Shown here: piece by piece, positions 47,036 to 58,414 of the stretch
How the letters are laid out: every line of letters begins with the position of its first letter
How positions within the stretch are numbered: the first letter of the stretch is position 1
NCBI GenBank assembly: GCA_003008705.1
Contig: PDUO01000019.1
Coordinates: 182,552-246,551, forward strand
Direction: 5' to 3'
Source: Pezicula radicicola
Lineage: Eukaryota; Ascomycota; Leotiomycetes; Helotiales; Dermateaceae
Length of the DNA: 64,000 nt
Notes under the pieces: model-generated
Told to the model about the DNA's origin: nothing
Databases searched by the model: none
The model's input: only the letters and a program-made list of their open reading frames with translations
Made by a program: the position numbers and the translations under genes

Positions 47036-48174
47036 TTATGAAGCTTGGATCGGTTGTTCCTCACCAGCATCCAGTCCCCATGAAAACTCCGAGTTCTCCC
47101 AAGGAATAAACCCCAGAGTGGGTAATTTTTCAGGCACTTGATCCGGCCAGTTCTCAGCAATAACCTTCATCACCTCATCAAACAAGATCCTATATCCCTC
47201 AGGACCAAGATGCAAACCTTCAACCAAAGCCAAATTAGCCGAACTTTCAAAAGCTTCCCATCACTTCTCAGCCATAACACATATCTGGAAAAAATAAATA
47301 AACAAAAAAACATACCATCATAAAGTAACCCAGCAAGAACCTCATTCTTCCCCAATCCCCTCGCTCCAGGTAAATTCTTCCGATCACTCAAACTCCCTGC
47401 CCCAACCATACACCTCGTCCACAAATCCACAACCGGAACACCCATCTCAGTACCAACCTCCCTCACAGCATCAGCATAATAACTAGTATGCTCAGCCGTT
47501 CGATTAATCCATTTAGCACCAAATTCCCAATCGATTGCTTCCATGGTTGTTTCTTCGAACGGTGGTGGTGTTATCAGGATGGTTTGTGGAGGAGGAGTGT
47601 GGGATTGGAGGAGAGGATGTGTTAGTAGGGTTTTAAGATTGGATTTGTAGGTGGGTAGGGGGATGTATTGGCCTGTGTTTGCTGTGGGGAGGGAAGCGTC
47701 GTTTGCGCCGAAGAAGATGAGCTTTCGAAGGCGTAACCTTTGTTAGGTTGTTTTTGTTTTTAAGGAGGGGAGGAAGCATGGGAGGAAGGGAGGGTGTTAC
47801 TAACCAAGAAACGAACTTTTGCTTGTTGGGGTGTAGGGAAGTATTCAGGGAAGACTTTTATTGCGTCTTTCGTGTTGTATCCTCTATTGCATATTTTAAA
47901 ATAAATCAACTTTCTTCACCTCAAGAGATTTAGAAAACTTATTTAACTTAACGTACCCGAATCCTCGATTAATGACATCCAGTTTTCTTCTGTAAACTAA
48001 AAAAAAAGTAAATTCATTAGTCAAATTTACACAATAAAATAATTCTCAGTTTAGGTGAATGGAAAGTACTTAATAGAAAAGGGGAGAGAGGGACTAATTA
48101 CTGACCATCCTGCAACTGAGCACCAAACGCAAATCCCCTTGTTTGATCAAATGACATCTCCGTAATACTATCAC
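47036..48174 (-). CDS. SGNH esterase, IAH1 (isoamyl-acetate-hydrolysing) type; first exon unresolved
   Basis: Five exons join in frame: 48106-48174, 47957-47996, 47805-47883, 47316-47721 and 47036-47217. Introns are 109, 73, 83 and 98 bp. The blocks of the SGNH family are all present: DSIT (nucleophile Ser) opening the first visible exon, VINRGFGGYNT (block II Gly), FFGANDA (block III Asn), and DGLHLGPEGY carrying Asp and His of block V. The enzyme hydrolyses short acyl esters. The bases before the first exon should supply the start and an FG pair. Upstream I find only an ATG at 48375-48377 immediately followed by a GTAAGT donor, so exon 1 may be minimal, or lie elsewhere, or be lost. The last residues (LGFIPWENSEFSW) are normal for the family. 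Confidence 0.75.
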
Positions 48175-48177
48175 CTA

Positions 48178-49354
48178 ACCACCCAAAAAGTCAACAATCC
48201 TTCCCCCTACCACTCCATACCCCTCCAAACATCCTCAATCCCAACCTCCCTCAAGAGTAAGAAATCATTAGACTACACACCAAGTAATATAAATTGATCT
48301 AAAGGAGCCTTATCTCAAAATCAGTACTCTCCCTCCATTAACAATCTCAACAATAGACCAAAAAATTAACTTACCATAACTTCTAAATTAACCAGAGTCT
48401 CTACGAAGGTAGGTAGAAAAGAAAAAGAAAATTCTAGAAAGTATGCTTTTGGAGAGGAAGAGGTGTTGAGAGAAGGTTATATAGAGATAGATATATTTCT
48501 TTTTAACGAAGGTAGGAGTTTGGAGTAAATACAGCGAGGTAAGTGGTGGGAATACCGGGCCGTGAAGTCCTAGAAAAATGGCTAAAAATGGGAGGAGCTG
48601 TTGGATGATTGGGTTTGGGGTTTTGTAAAGTGGGGTTGTGGGGCGTTAGTCTTAGTAAGTAGGTAGGCTGGGCTGGTCTAGAAATGGATGGGTCCCTCCT
48701 TTAGAGTGAGTTGCTAAAGTTCTGTTGTAAGAGTTAAGATTTCCTCTCAAAATGTTTCTTAAAAAAATATCTGTATTTTGTTACGGGGTGTATTGAATTG
48801 CTAGGTGTGGAGTGGCCTGTTTATTCTTAGCTAGTAGCTAGCTAAGTTTATTATAACTATTGTCGTGTTATGTTTTAACCTTTGTTAGATGTTATATTCC
48901 CAATTTAAGTATATTTCTTTCAGACTTACTATAATGAATTGTTCTGTGATTTGCCTTGGACTTTCTTATAACTTAAGCGAACGCCAGAATCAGAACAGAG
49001 GTATCAAAGGTAGTAAGGATCAAGCTCTATCTACTTATTTATCTTACTACCTAGAATACACACTGTGTCTGAGTACCTCTAGACTTTATATAATCGAGGT
49101 AAACTTTGGCATTTTGTGTTTTGAATACTTCACTAGTACTTAAGCTCACTTATCCGAACAATATATACCTATACTTGATGTTCCAATGCAATGTGCAGTA
49201 TTTCAATTTTTACTGCACAAAGCAAGCACCTAGAATCCTATGTATCCCGACCATAGAGGATCGAGTCCAAGCTAAAAAGCAAACTGGTATACCCATAAAA
49301 GAAAAGACAGTCCTTAAAACTCCATCCCACCATCCCATCACAAACATTACCCTT
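48178..49354. other. Intergenic region with the unresolved 5' part of the IAH1-like gene
   Basis: 48178-48480 should contain the missing first exon and promoter. The remainder is AT-rich. No RNA gene or further coding region was recognised. Confidence 0.4.
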
Positions 49355-50109
49355 TCAGCAACCACCACCTCCTCCCGCACCTCCCGCTCCTCCCGCACCA
49401 GCCGCACTATTTGTTCTCCTCAGCTTCTCCTGTATACCCAACAAACTAATAACAGCCATCAAATCCCAATTTCCCCCCAACTCCCCCCTAGCACCCGCAC
49501 CCACAAAAGCCATCTTCCCCTTCTTACTAAAACTCATTCTCACCCCTGCATAAACAGCAACAACCTCACCCGTCTTAGCCCTCACACATTTCATCCCGCT
49601 ACTCCTGACCCCCAAAATCTGTACCTCATTCCCCGAACTTCTTTTCCATTCAAAGGTTTCTTTTTGGTTTGTTCGGGGGATGTAGACGGAAAAGATGTAG
49701 GAGGGCGTAAAGACTCCGTTTTTATGGATTTCGGTGGTTTCGGGTCCGCAGCTGAGGGTTATAGTGCTGGAGAAGGTTTTGAATGTTGCGGTGCTGAGGA
49801 AGGGTGATGAGGGATCGGCGGAGCTGTGGAGGACTACGTCGGGTTTGCTACTTAATGCACTGTTTGTGATGTTAGTGTCGAATATTTGTTGTTTGTTGAA
49901 TAGGGTATTTAAGTCTACTTGTGTGTTGCGATGTAGTGGAGCTTTTGAACTTGACCCGTTTCCAAACCTTGGGTAAGGACAAGATCTGATATGGAGGTTT
50001 TCTCGAAGGTGAACATGATAGGGAATCTAAGTTGTGTGGGCATTTGAGGTGGTGGTGCTGTTAGTTGTTTTTCTTGTGGTATATCTGAATAGGGTGGTAA
50101 TGTTGCCAT
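49355..50109 (-). CDS. Uncharacterised beta-strand-rich protein, possibly a frameshifted gene
   Basis: Two frames make one coherent protein. 50109 to about 49920 starts MATLPPYSDIPQEKQLTAPP. From about 49917 down to 49355 the frame runs VDLNTLFNKQQIFDTNITNS through FTPSYIFSVYIPRT, KETFEWKRSSGNEVQ and GEVVAVYAGVRMSFSKKGKM to a Gly/Ala-rich end. The two are out of register at the ACACAC stretch near 49926-49932. Either two bases were inserted there, or a 50-bp intron with a weak GTTTGG donor and ACACAAG acceptor is removed (this also restores frame). The shape resembles fungal proteins with a tubby/LURP-like or related phospholipid-scramblase-like barrel, but I cannot assign the family. No signal peptide or membrane span is seen. 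Confidence 0.55.
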
Positions 50110-51268
50110 TTTGTGAACTTGTATCGGTTATGTCTTCAGTGTTGGTATTGTGGGAAGATCCTGAAGGTTTTGATGTGTAAATTGACAAATTGAGAATGGG
50201 AAATCAGTGAATCTTTATTCTTGGGCGTTGCCTGATAGAAGTGGTCGTATGACGAGGGGTGGACAGCCTTGTTGATCTTTACGTGAATCCAACTCAGCCT
50301 TGCCAAATCCTACCTTATGCTTACGTGAGGATGCAGAACAAACCCGACCAAACCAATCACAAAACAGACACTGTCATATTCTTAGAAGTAGAAGTTGATA
50401 CGTTACTGCATCTTCCAATTAGTTGGCGTCTTTCTTGGATATCGAGCTGTGATCTCTAGTTTCGCACAAGGCTGCTGGAATAGAAGTAGGCCTACCGCCT
50501 TGTATATTCACATATCCGCTGGCCATGTAGTCGCTGGTTTGGCATGTTAATTGCCATTCGGTGATCCATAATGTTCAAGCAATAACTCCACTCTTTCAAT
50601 CATACATGAGGCTTGGTGTCTGCAAGGTCCATTCTCTTTACTTGATACGTAAAGATAGTTGACTTTTCAATTGTCGTGGGATTCAGACTAGAGTTGAATG
50701 GTGATCGTAACTTGAGGACTCATCAAATTTATAGTGGATAAGTACGAGTATGTATCTATCAAATCTGCTGTTTCCCGCAGAAATCATCCTTTAAACTACA
50801 TTGCCACTCCCCCAAACCCTCCAAAAATTGCTTACCCGGTTATACACCTGCCCCCCTCCCCCCTCACTATTATTTTTTACTCACACTTATTTTACTTTAA
50901 ATGATTTCATATAACTTCAAGAGTGTCAACTCACTCGTCCTTTTGCTTTTTGACATGTGGTACAGGGATTATACAGATAGAAACTCCTCACACAATTCTC
51001 TATCCCCAGAATTGAGTGCCCTTAAGGAAGACATACCCCTGTTTCTGGGCTCGTAAAGACGGATCGCGCTAGTGAAAATAGATATCTTCATTATAGTCAA
51101 CACATTTTCGTGGTTTTTGCGACCATCTAACCTGGAATGTTTTGGCAGGCTGCCACGTGAGACGCTAGTTCATCTACCTTCGTGATGTTGCACAAACAAC
51201 ATTCAACTACTTATCTGAAACCAAACACGCCTAGCTGTCAAGTTCTGCGCATTATTTTAATCATCATA
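50110..51268. other. Intergenic region of two divergent genes
   Basis: Upstream regions of the 50109 (minus) and 51269 (plus) genes. Pyrimidine-rich segments near 50790-50880. Nothing else was recognised. Confidence 0.5.
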
Positions 51269-52232
51269 ATGACTACAGAAGACGCCACTCCCCGCAAAAT
51301 CTCCCTCGGATCACTCCCATCAGGCTTATCAGTCGTGTTCAAAGAATCAACATTTTTCACCCACAACGGCCCAAACAGTTCCCTGCCTTCGCCCGCCGAG
51401 GTCCGCGCCAACAATCCCCCCGGGCCCCTGGGAGTTTCTATAGTCATTCGGTTCGAGGCTCTGAACCTCCTTGTTAAATATGGAAAAGAGGAAACCATCG
51501 CGGAGGGGCAATGTCTCTGGGCGCTTCATCGACTCTTGCCTCAGCAAGTACCCGTTCCTGAAGTGTATGGATGGTGTCAAGAGGGGAAAGACGTTTTTAT
51601 TTATATGGAGCTCATTAAAGGAGTCACATTAGAATACAGATGGGATACGCTTGTAAAAGAGGAGAGGCTAAGCGTTTGTAATCAACTTCGAGAAATAGTA
51701 GCTGCCTTGCGCACTTTGCAGCAGGATCCAGAGAATCAGTTCCTTGGTACTTAGTCTTCTTAGTTGTGAGCCGTAAACTAACAGATTTAAAGGTCATATC
51801 AACCGCCAGCCACTCCTCGATATCGTGTTCACTGATAGCTCAAAACCTTCCGCCGGCCCATTTGCCTCGGTTAAAGAATTTCACGACTGGCTCTCCTACA
51901 TGATCAAGCGAGGAAAGGAAATACACTGGCCAGATCTTTCAAAGATTCCTGATCCGTGGCGGCACTTACTGCCAGATGACTCGCCAGTTGTCTTTACTCA
52001 TGCCGATCTTCACCCAAGTAATATCTTAGTATCTACAGATAATCCTTGTCGCGTTGTTTCTATAATCGATTGGCATCAATCGGGTTGGTATCCGGCTTAT
52101 TGGGAATTTTGTAAAGCTGTACTTACGGCTGAAGAGTGTGGAGAATGGGAAATGGAGTATATCCCACGGTTTCTAGAAGTTTTTGATAATTTTGATGCTT
52201 GGGCTTGGTATCCTCGAAGTCTCGGATACTGA
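51269..52232 (+). CDS. Aminoglycoside-phosphotransferase-like (APH family) protein
   Basis: Two exons (51269-51746 and 51793-52232) over a 46-bp intron (GTACTT donor, ACTAAC branch, AAAG acceptor) give 305 residues. Kinase-like fold elements: LNLLVKYG with the ATP-site Lys, AEGQCLWALHRLL, a hinge near FIYMELIKGVTLEYRW, the catalytic loop FTHADLHPSNILV (Asp and Asn), and IIDWHQSGWYPAYWEFCKA with the metal-binding Asp. Fungal genomes hold many such proteins; the substrates are unknown, and antibiotic resistance is not implied. I chose the ATG at 51269; the frame opens about 29 codons earlier with another ATG at 51185 and a hydrophobic leader of doubtful meaning. Confidence 0.85.
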
Positions 52233-52763
52233 AGTAGAGGTTATCATGAAGACAGCACAGTGTACTTGTGTATTTAAAAGATACTGGGAGACTTTCTACA
52301 AATCGTTGCGTCTCAGCTTCTTTGCTGATAGAAGGCGACATCACCCAGTAGTATTCTTAGAATTTCACTTTCAAGGAAGGTTTTATTGGCAGTAGTAGAA
52401 TTAAAGAGAATAAACTTAATAATAAGATAAACCTAAGAGTATTATTCTATTATAATATTTCTAAATGTAATTAAATTATTACTATATTTTTTTAAAAATT
52501 ACTTTAATCTTTATTACTCTTTTATAATTTTATAATAGGTTTTTAAATATATAGAGTAATAAAAGGTTTAATACTAGGTAGAGATATTAAAATAATCTCT
52601 AGATTAATTCTTATTGTAAAAAAAAACAGTTTTAAAATAAGTTTATTATTAAAATTAAAAGTTAAAAATTAAGAAATTAAAGAAAATTACACTAAAGTCG
52701 GTTCTATCAAGAATTCGCTTGTTGCGCTCTAATTGGTTGGTTATCTAAGCGATAAAGTGAATT
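52233..52763. other. AT-rich spacer containing a mutated receptor fragment, then the LIP2 promoter
   Basis: 52400-52690 is extremely AT-rich and contains the relic described separately. 52690-52763 is the short promoter and 5' leader of LIP2. Confidence 0.5.
52496..52640 (-). pseudogene. RIP-like relic of a PTH11-type receptor exon
   Basis: This block aligns base for base with 61512-61656 (constant offset 9016) over at least 130 bases. Nearly all differences are C in the 61.5 kb copy against T here, or G against A. The anchor shared without change is ATATATAGAGTAATAAAAGG. No coding capacity remains. It is a second copy of the receptor's last exon, altered by repeat-induced point mutation. 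Confidence 0.8.
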
Positions 52764-53837
52764 ATGGAAATAAGGGTTCACTCCAGCCTTAGCGCAAGGC
52801 TGTCGAGTAGACGCCATAGCATAGCCTTCGTCGTATCCTCCCATCTAACAAGGTCAACTCCTTCTCGACACCTCGAGATGTCACGACCGCCAAACCTCTT
52901 CCACTACAGTACTCTTGGGACGCGTCTGATTAAATATGCCCACGCTGGCGCATGGCAACAGGCCATGGTGACCGACTTCCTCGCGCACAAAGCTGCAGTA
53001 TCCAGACAAGAGCTACTCTCTACCGCCGAACAAAGCTTTATCCCTGAAGCTCCAGCCCCATCGATTCTTACGTTCTCCCCTCAACCCGTCTATACCACTG
53101 GCAGACGCGAGGTAGACAGCTTGTCGCCAGAGCAAGTTGACAAATTGACACAGCCGCTGGGTGATGGCGAAAGGTCCTGGACTGCAGACGTCGTCTCTAC
53201 TTTACGCGGAGGGCAAACGACTTTTCATGGGCCGGGCCAGGTGGTTATATATCCAATTCTCGATCTGCGAGCTATAAGGACCGAGAAATGGCCAAAGGGA
53301 CTGGGTGTGAGATGCTATGTCAATCTGCTGGAGGAAACAACCATCAAGGTGGTCGCGCGGTGGGGGGTCAATGGTGTTAGGACTGAAAACCCGGGAGTTT
53401 GGGTCACGGATGGACCGAAGGGTGAAAGGAAGATTGCAGCGCTCGGTGTTCATCTTAGGAGGAATATCACGAGTTTTGGGGTTGGTTTGAATGTTGTTAC
53501 AGACCTGCGATGGTTTGATAGAATCGTGGCTTGTGGTCTACCTGGCAAAGGTACGACGCGGATGATGGATGAAACAGGGCCTAAACATAAGTCTGCATAC
53601 AACACCAAAAACCCCAACGAGACAAGAAACACTTGGGTGGCGATGTCGAGGTTAGTAGCAGATGTGTGGGTGGAGGAGTTTGTCAAGGGAATTTGGGGGC
53701 CTGACGGAACCTACAAGAGAGTTCCGGTATCTCAAGCGCCTCATGGTGAACTACTCATGCCGAACACTCACTCTACTCGGAAACCTGAGCTGTTGCGTCT
53801 AGTCTTCCCAGCTCCAAAAATCCTCAAACGGAGGTGA
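52764..53837 (+). CDS. LIP2: Lipoyl(octanoyl) transferase LIP2 (LipB type)
   Basis: Intronless, 357 residues. The enzyme moves octanoyl groups from acyl-carrier protein to lipoyl domains in mitochondria (for example glycine cleavage H protein), the first step of lipoate synthesis. The N-terminal about 40 residues are rich in Arg and Ser and look like a mitochondrial targeting signal. Diagnostic motifs are RGGQTTFHGPGQ near residue 147, the catalytic Lys in KIAALGV near 222, and the catalytic Cys in ACGLPGKG near 256. All are intact. The family is usually 230-260 residues; the excess here is the presequence, a 20-residue insertion after the first strands, and a C-terminal extension. It is an intact housekeeping gene flanked by degenerate DNA on both sides. 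Confidence 0.93.
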   Translation: MEIRVHSSLSARLSSRRHSIAFVVSSHLTRSTPSRHLEMSRPPNLFHYSTLGTRLIKYAHAGAWQQAMVTDFLAHKAAVSRQELLSTAEQSFIPEAPAPSILTFSPQPVYTTGRREVDSLSPEQVDKLTQPLGDGERSWTADVVSTLRGGQTTFHGPGQVVIYPILDLRAIRTEKWPKGLGVRCYVNLLEETTIKVVARWGVNGVRTENPGVWVTDGPKGERKIAALGVHLRRNITSFGVGLNVVTDLRWFDRIVACGLPGKGTTRMMDETGPKHKSAYNTKNPNETRNTWVAMSRLVADVWVEEFVKGIWGPDGTYKRVPVSQAPHGELLMPNTHSTRKPELLRLVFPAPKILKRR

Positions 53838-55018
53838 CAGAAGCTGCTTAAGAAGTGGCATTGCCGCACCAGTGATCACATCTCGAAAAGGGCTTGAACT
53901 AAGGCATGAAAAAAACTCGAAAAAGAGGGGATAGAGGCTGCTCAACTAATGGCACCGCCGCACCGATGACAAGCCAGTAAGCTAGACCATAAGTTGTTGT
54001 CCTGATCGAGACACGATCGATGTTCATTGATAGTGGAATGATACGGCAGGGCTCATTTTTGGGGAATAGGGTTTCAGACAAACCTTTCAATCTTTAGAAA
54101 GAGCCCTTCTCTCTATCGATCGTCACATTTGCATAGGCCAGGTGCGTTTTAGATCTGCAAGGAATACAGTTACCAAGTGAACCTTCCAATCGCACAGTAG
54201 CACTACTGTATCAGAAGTAATTTGAAGTCGGTTCAAGACTTCCTGCTAGCTTTCATGCGAGTGAATCAGATCAGATTAAAACAGGTGTTAGGACGTTTCA
54301 GGCCATTATTGTTTGATCATTGTATAGAAGAATACGATAATGATCATTCTGGGAGGTCTATACATCGGCATCGTCATGTGTCGATACCAAGACCGAAGTT
54401 AGACTGCTTCGAACGCTGACTTCAAAGCAATTCAGCTCTGAGTATATATTTGAGGCAACCCTGGAAGTCCTACATAATCTAAATATGTGGAAGAGTTGCC
54501 AAGGAGACTGGAATGAAGGACAAGGAGAGGGCATTGAGTTTGGCACATACGATATAAAGTAGTACCTCGAACATGTTAATATGGAACTAAGTGCATATTA
54601 CACCAACCCCTTCGTCCACCTCCTGAATTCACGAGACGAATAAATTTCCGGGACTACCACTCACGCCCAAACACTATCTTCACTGGGGGCTTTAGGGCTT
54701 TATGCATCTTCTCGACATGAATTTTAAAATGTCACAACGCAACAATACCAAAATACCTGACGACATTGTACTGTTCTTCCTCAATCTGAGAGATAGTGGC
54801 TCCCCGTATAGATTGGTAGAATGGCTAATAAGAAGGTATTTGCTCATTGCTTGACTAAGGCTTTAAATTGTTCCACAATGACCACACCACCTCTCGGTCT
54901 CTCCAATAACGAGAATAGCGATTTCACGTCAAATCCCTACATCAAAATCTGACCTGTTCTACCCTTAATAAACTACATGCTCCTCTCTTAAGTAAAAGAC
55001 CTCCACTCGGCTTTCAGG

Positions 55019-55183
55019 TCATAACTGCCTACTCGCTAGCTCCTCGTCAGGAACCACAGCGACGATATTTCGCTTCTCAACCGCCTCGGTTTCTGGCGCA
55101 GAGGGTCGAATGTTTCGATAAAGAGCCTCCTTATGAGATGTTTCGATCACTTTGTGTCTTTTGAATGGTATTGACTCGAACAT
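55019..55183 (-). CDS. Possible small protein of 54 residues
   Basis: A clean ATG-to-TGA frame beginning MFESIPFKRHKVIETSHKEA. Its balanced charged/aliphatic composition (ending VPDEELASRQL) looks more protein-like than the AT-rich surroundings. No family was recognised. It could be a real small protein or an exon of a lost gene. Confidence 0.3.
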   Translation of the reverse strand: MFESIPFKRHKVIETSHKEALYRNIRPSAPETEAVEKRNIVAVVPDEELASRQL

Positions 55184-55750
55184 GTTTGTCACTAAACAAA
55201 GATAATGAGTTATTCTGTATTTTTGTTTTGTCTTGTTTTTCTCGCTTATATAACGAGCCTTTCGGATAATTACTTACAAAGTAAACATTGACCCAGACTC
55301 CATAAAGAATAGATATTTGATTGCGGAAGTTTTTAGAACTATTCTTGAAATCTGTTTTGGACTATGTTCTGCCTACACACTCGATCAAAGTTTGAGAGTC
55401 GGAGAGCAAGTCTCTCAGAAACTCCACAGCCCAAGAAATCTTTGTCTTGTTTCTGCTACTACTGTGCACAACCACAGAGCTCATTGCCATCTAATTACAT
55501 GGGTACAAGAAATTCCACGCTACTGATGAGGGACTGATGAGGCCCGAAACACAATTGCGTGGTATTAATGCCGCCAGCTGACAGTGCAGTGTAAGCAGAT
55601 CATCACCTCAAAACTACTGGCTGTCTTGCAAAAGATAACAGGAGAATTTTATAATGCCAGTTGATTATAACGTGTCAGCATAATTCCCCGCAAGTTAAAT
55701 GTTGAGTTGATCTATGTTCTTGTGCATTACCGGGCAAAGATCTCTAAGTC

Positions 55751-55996
55751 TCACATTGCATAAGCCGCGCTTATTACAGTGCAGCGCTCGCTATGCGTAA
55801 GGGCATTCCAGTTCTGTCTTATAATTAGCGTATGAATGTAATTATGTGGTGATAGCAAAGTTTCGCAACTCCTCCACTGAACCTTACAGGAGATGTCAAC
55901 ATTACCAGGCATGGTCGCAGAAGTGACATCATAGGAGCAGTCAAGAATTACTAGGATGTCACTATCTGCCATTCTCAACATCGACTCAGCCTGTGC
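55751..55996 (-). pseudogene. Caspase-like domain fragment
   Basis: After a plausible acceptor (TTAACAAGCACAG) the frame reads AESMLRMADSDILVILDCSY and continues about 60 codons to 55751. The SDILVILDC strand matches the beta-strand plus Asp-Cys region of fungal caspase-like domains, often found in NACHT or ankyrin proteins (usual form DVLLLLDCC). No other part of such a gene is recognisable nearby, so it is an isolated exon relic. The motif is short and the call is tentative. Confidence 0.35.
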
Positions 55997-57161
55997 TTGT
56001 TAACCTTTGGTCTATGTACTTTCTTCTGTAAAATTTACCTCCCGCCAGAAGACCCAATCCTGATCCGTAATATTCTGCCGTGGTCGCCTAGCACTATAAA
56101 TCGTATCAGTAACCACAATTGATAACTAAAGTAAAGTAACACTACTGGGATCCCTTCTTTAAATATTGAATAGGTTGATGTCTGCCAAGACGTTCGAAGT
56201 TTTCAAGGGGTCCCTCCTCTTGGATAGTTTAAACTATTTATAAGTCTTCCCATTCAAGCTCCACCCAGACTGGCATTATTAATTTATGGACTTCCTTTCC
56301 TGAAAAGAGTGCTCAAATACTGTGAGCTCAAGTGTGCTGAAATCAGCAAAATGCTTAAAAATTTATACAATGATATTATGTTCAAAGTTGTTTCTGCTCG
56401 CCTGCCACTAAGTTTCCGGGGATGGAGTTCCGCTGAAGGGAAGTTAGAAGAAGCTCCATGTAGAGTGTATTGTTGTACAGCCTTCATAGTTGGATGATAT
56501 TGTGGAAATGGGAGTAATTAGTGCTTTTCTTCGTTGCTCGCTTAGGCTAGATTTCTGATGGTTTAATCGTCGACTATCAGGTTTGTCCGTGCCTAGGGTA
56601 ATTATCATAGAACTTAGTTTCAACTTCAATTTGGCTTGAATCCAAATTCAAGGTATACCTGTATTTGTGATTTCGGATGTAGATACATAACATCGCTAAG
56701 ACGACCGTGTTTAGACTATCTCCTCCCTATGCAAATTTTGTATAGGGAGCTGATACGCGAGATACCGATTTAGGAAATGCTTGATGTCACTAACATCTTT
56801 CGCCCACTCCCCTAGTCCCTTTCTGGGGGGTAGCAAAGTAATAGAAAAACCTTTAGGGTGGGTGGGAGCAATTTGCTGAACTTTGATTGTTTAGCGAGGG
56901 AGTTATATAAACCAAAGGAAAATTGAAATTTACAGACCGTGGACCTGTTAGCACAGAATTGGGTAAGTCGTAAGAATATCCCTCTCCCTCTCTCTCTTAA
57001 AGAATGACCTTATATCTTTCTAACAACCTAACAAACTCTCTAGTAGCCTCCGGATTACCTATAGTTTCACTGTCGTGGGCTCTATTTGTGATAGTCGCCT
57101 GCAAGGTGCGTATGAGGTGCCATACTTGTGCAATCTCGTTGAAGAGTATGATTATGAGCGC

Positions 57162-58229
57162 TTACTTAAAGTTAAAAAAGATAGATGGCTCAAGTTCACG
57201 CAGTAACTCCCCATCCATCCACTTATGAATGTAGCACTCCCCAATAAAAGTACAAAAGCTTTGACTTTTCTCCTTCCGACCACGACGGGAACTGAGAACC
57301 CATACAAAATGCAGATACTATCACCAATCTGAGCATTCTCTGGTACCAAACCCGCCCTCACACTGCCCTGCTCTAAGTTGCCAAGCGTCGATACCCATCT
57401 CCTTCCCCAACTCACTGCTTGTATTCGTCGCAAGAACTCAACCATACAAGAGTCGTTAAAAGTTTTGATCAAGTCGTTCGTGTCAATATCAGAATTTGAA
57501 GTTCACTGAAGAACGGTTTCAAGAGCTCGTCGATACTAAGGAGGGGATTTTTTACCATTCGGAGCTCGATCAGCTACTAAAATACGCCAAAATGAATCCG
57601 AGAAGAAGCTTGTGTTAAATTCATGATCCTCTGAAAGCAGGCTGCCATTTTCAATTTCAACTTCGATTGCTATGTCTTTCCACGTTAATGGCACAATTCC
57701 GTTGGAAGCGCACTTTCCAAGCTCGGCAATACTACCGGCAACTCGTCCATGTACTACTAAGCCCGGTTACTTGAGCAATGGCGCTGTATTATCAAATCTA
57801 CTGAGTGCTTTAGCCTTCGTTCCTCCTGCGGCACGGTAAATCGGTCTTCCCACAGGTCCTACAAACGATTGAGTTTGCTCCTCGGGACAGGACAAATAGG
57901 GAGATGAATTAAACGATGATGCTTCTAGAGATAGTCGATTTCTCGCCCAACTTGGCACGTCGGACGGAGTAATAGTAGGGAACGCCACGGTCCATGGACT
58001 GCAAATGATATCCAAGCTACCTGAGCTGATTTTTGTTAGATTGACAGCGTCTTTACAAACCTCTGCGAAAGTCTTGGAATCCGAATAATCCATTTTGAAT
58101 CCATCTCTGAAATTCTCGCTGTCATATTCCAACCCAAGCCAAATGCAAACACTCATTGCATTATGGTAGATTCCTTGATGTCGGACTGATTTATCAAATC
58201 CTCGCTTGACTTGTTCTTACCTGCTTCTG
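57162..58229 (-). pseudogene. HET-domain (heterokaryon incompatibility) protein, disrupted
   Basis: One continuous frame from about 58229 to 57245 carries typical mid and C-terminal HET-protein blocks: GIYHNAMSVCIWLGLEYDSE (the N-terminal HET helix and strand), SLDIICSPWTVAFP, GRPIYRAAGGTKAKAL, GLVVHGRVAGSI, then QIGDSICILYGFSVPVVVGRR. It is cut by TAA (57767-57769), TAG (57536-57538) and TGA (57503-57505). Near 57244 a one-base loss in a T run shifts the frame, and the usual ending CYIHKWMDGELLRELE continues in another frame to a stop at 57162-57164. The region encoding the start of the HET domain is missing upstream, where the FCF1 promoter now begins. HET proteins trigger cell death after fusion of unlike strains; this copy cannot work. 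Confidence 0.85.
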
Positions 58230-58414
58230 GCATAGCGCCACTACTGCCTACCTTATGAAAGTGCCAGGGCTAAGTTATTGCACACCGCCTTCTTTTCGGC
58301 CCAGCAAAATTATGCTATGCCAAAGCGGTGTGCGATAACTTATCTCCCGCAAATTGTCAAAACGAACGACAACCAACACCACACCCCTCCCTCCACCGAC
58401 AATACATTACAATC

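Larger units (their letters stand above)
53838..57161. other. Gene-poor spacer with small relics
   Basis: About 3.3 kb without an intact recognisable gene. It contains a possible small ORF (55019-55183) and a caspase-like fragment (55751-55996), listed separately. The rest is AT-rich DNA with no RNA gene, transposase or reverse transcriptase that I can recognise. Confidence 0.5.
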
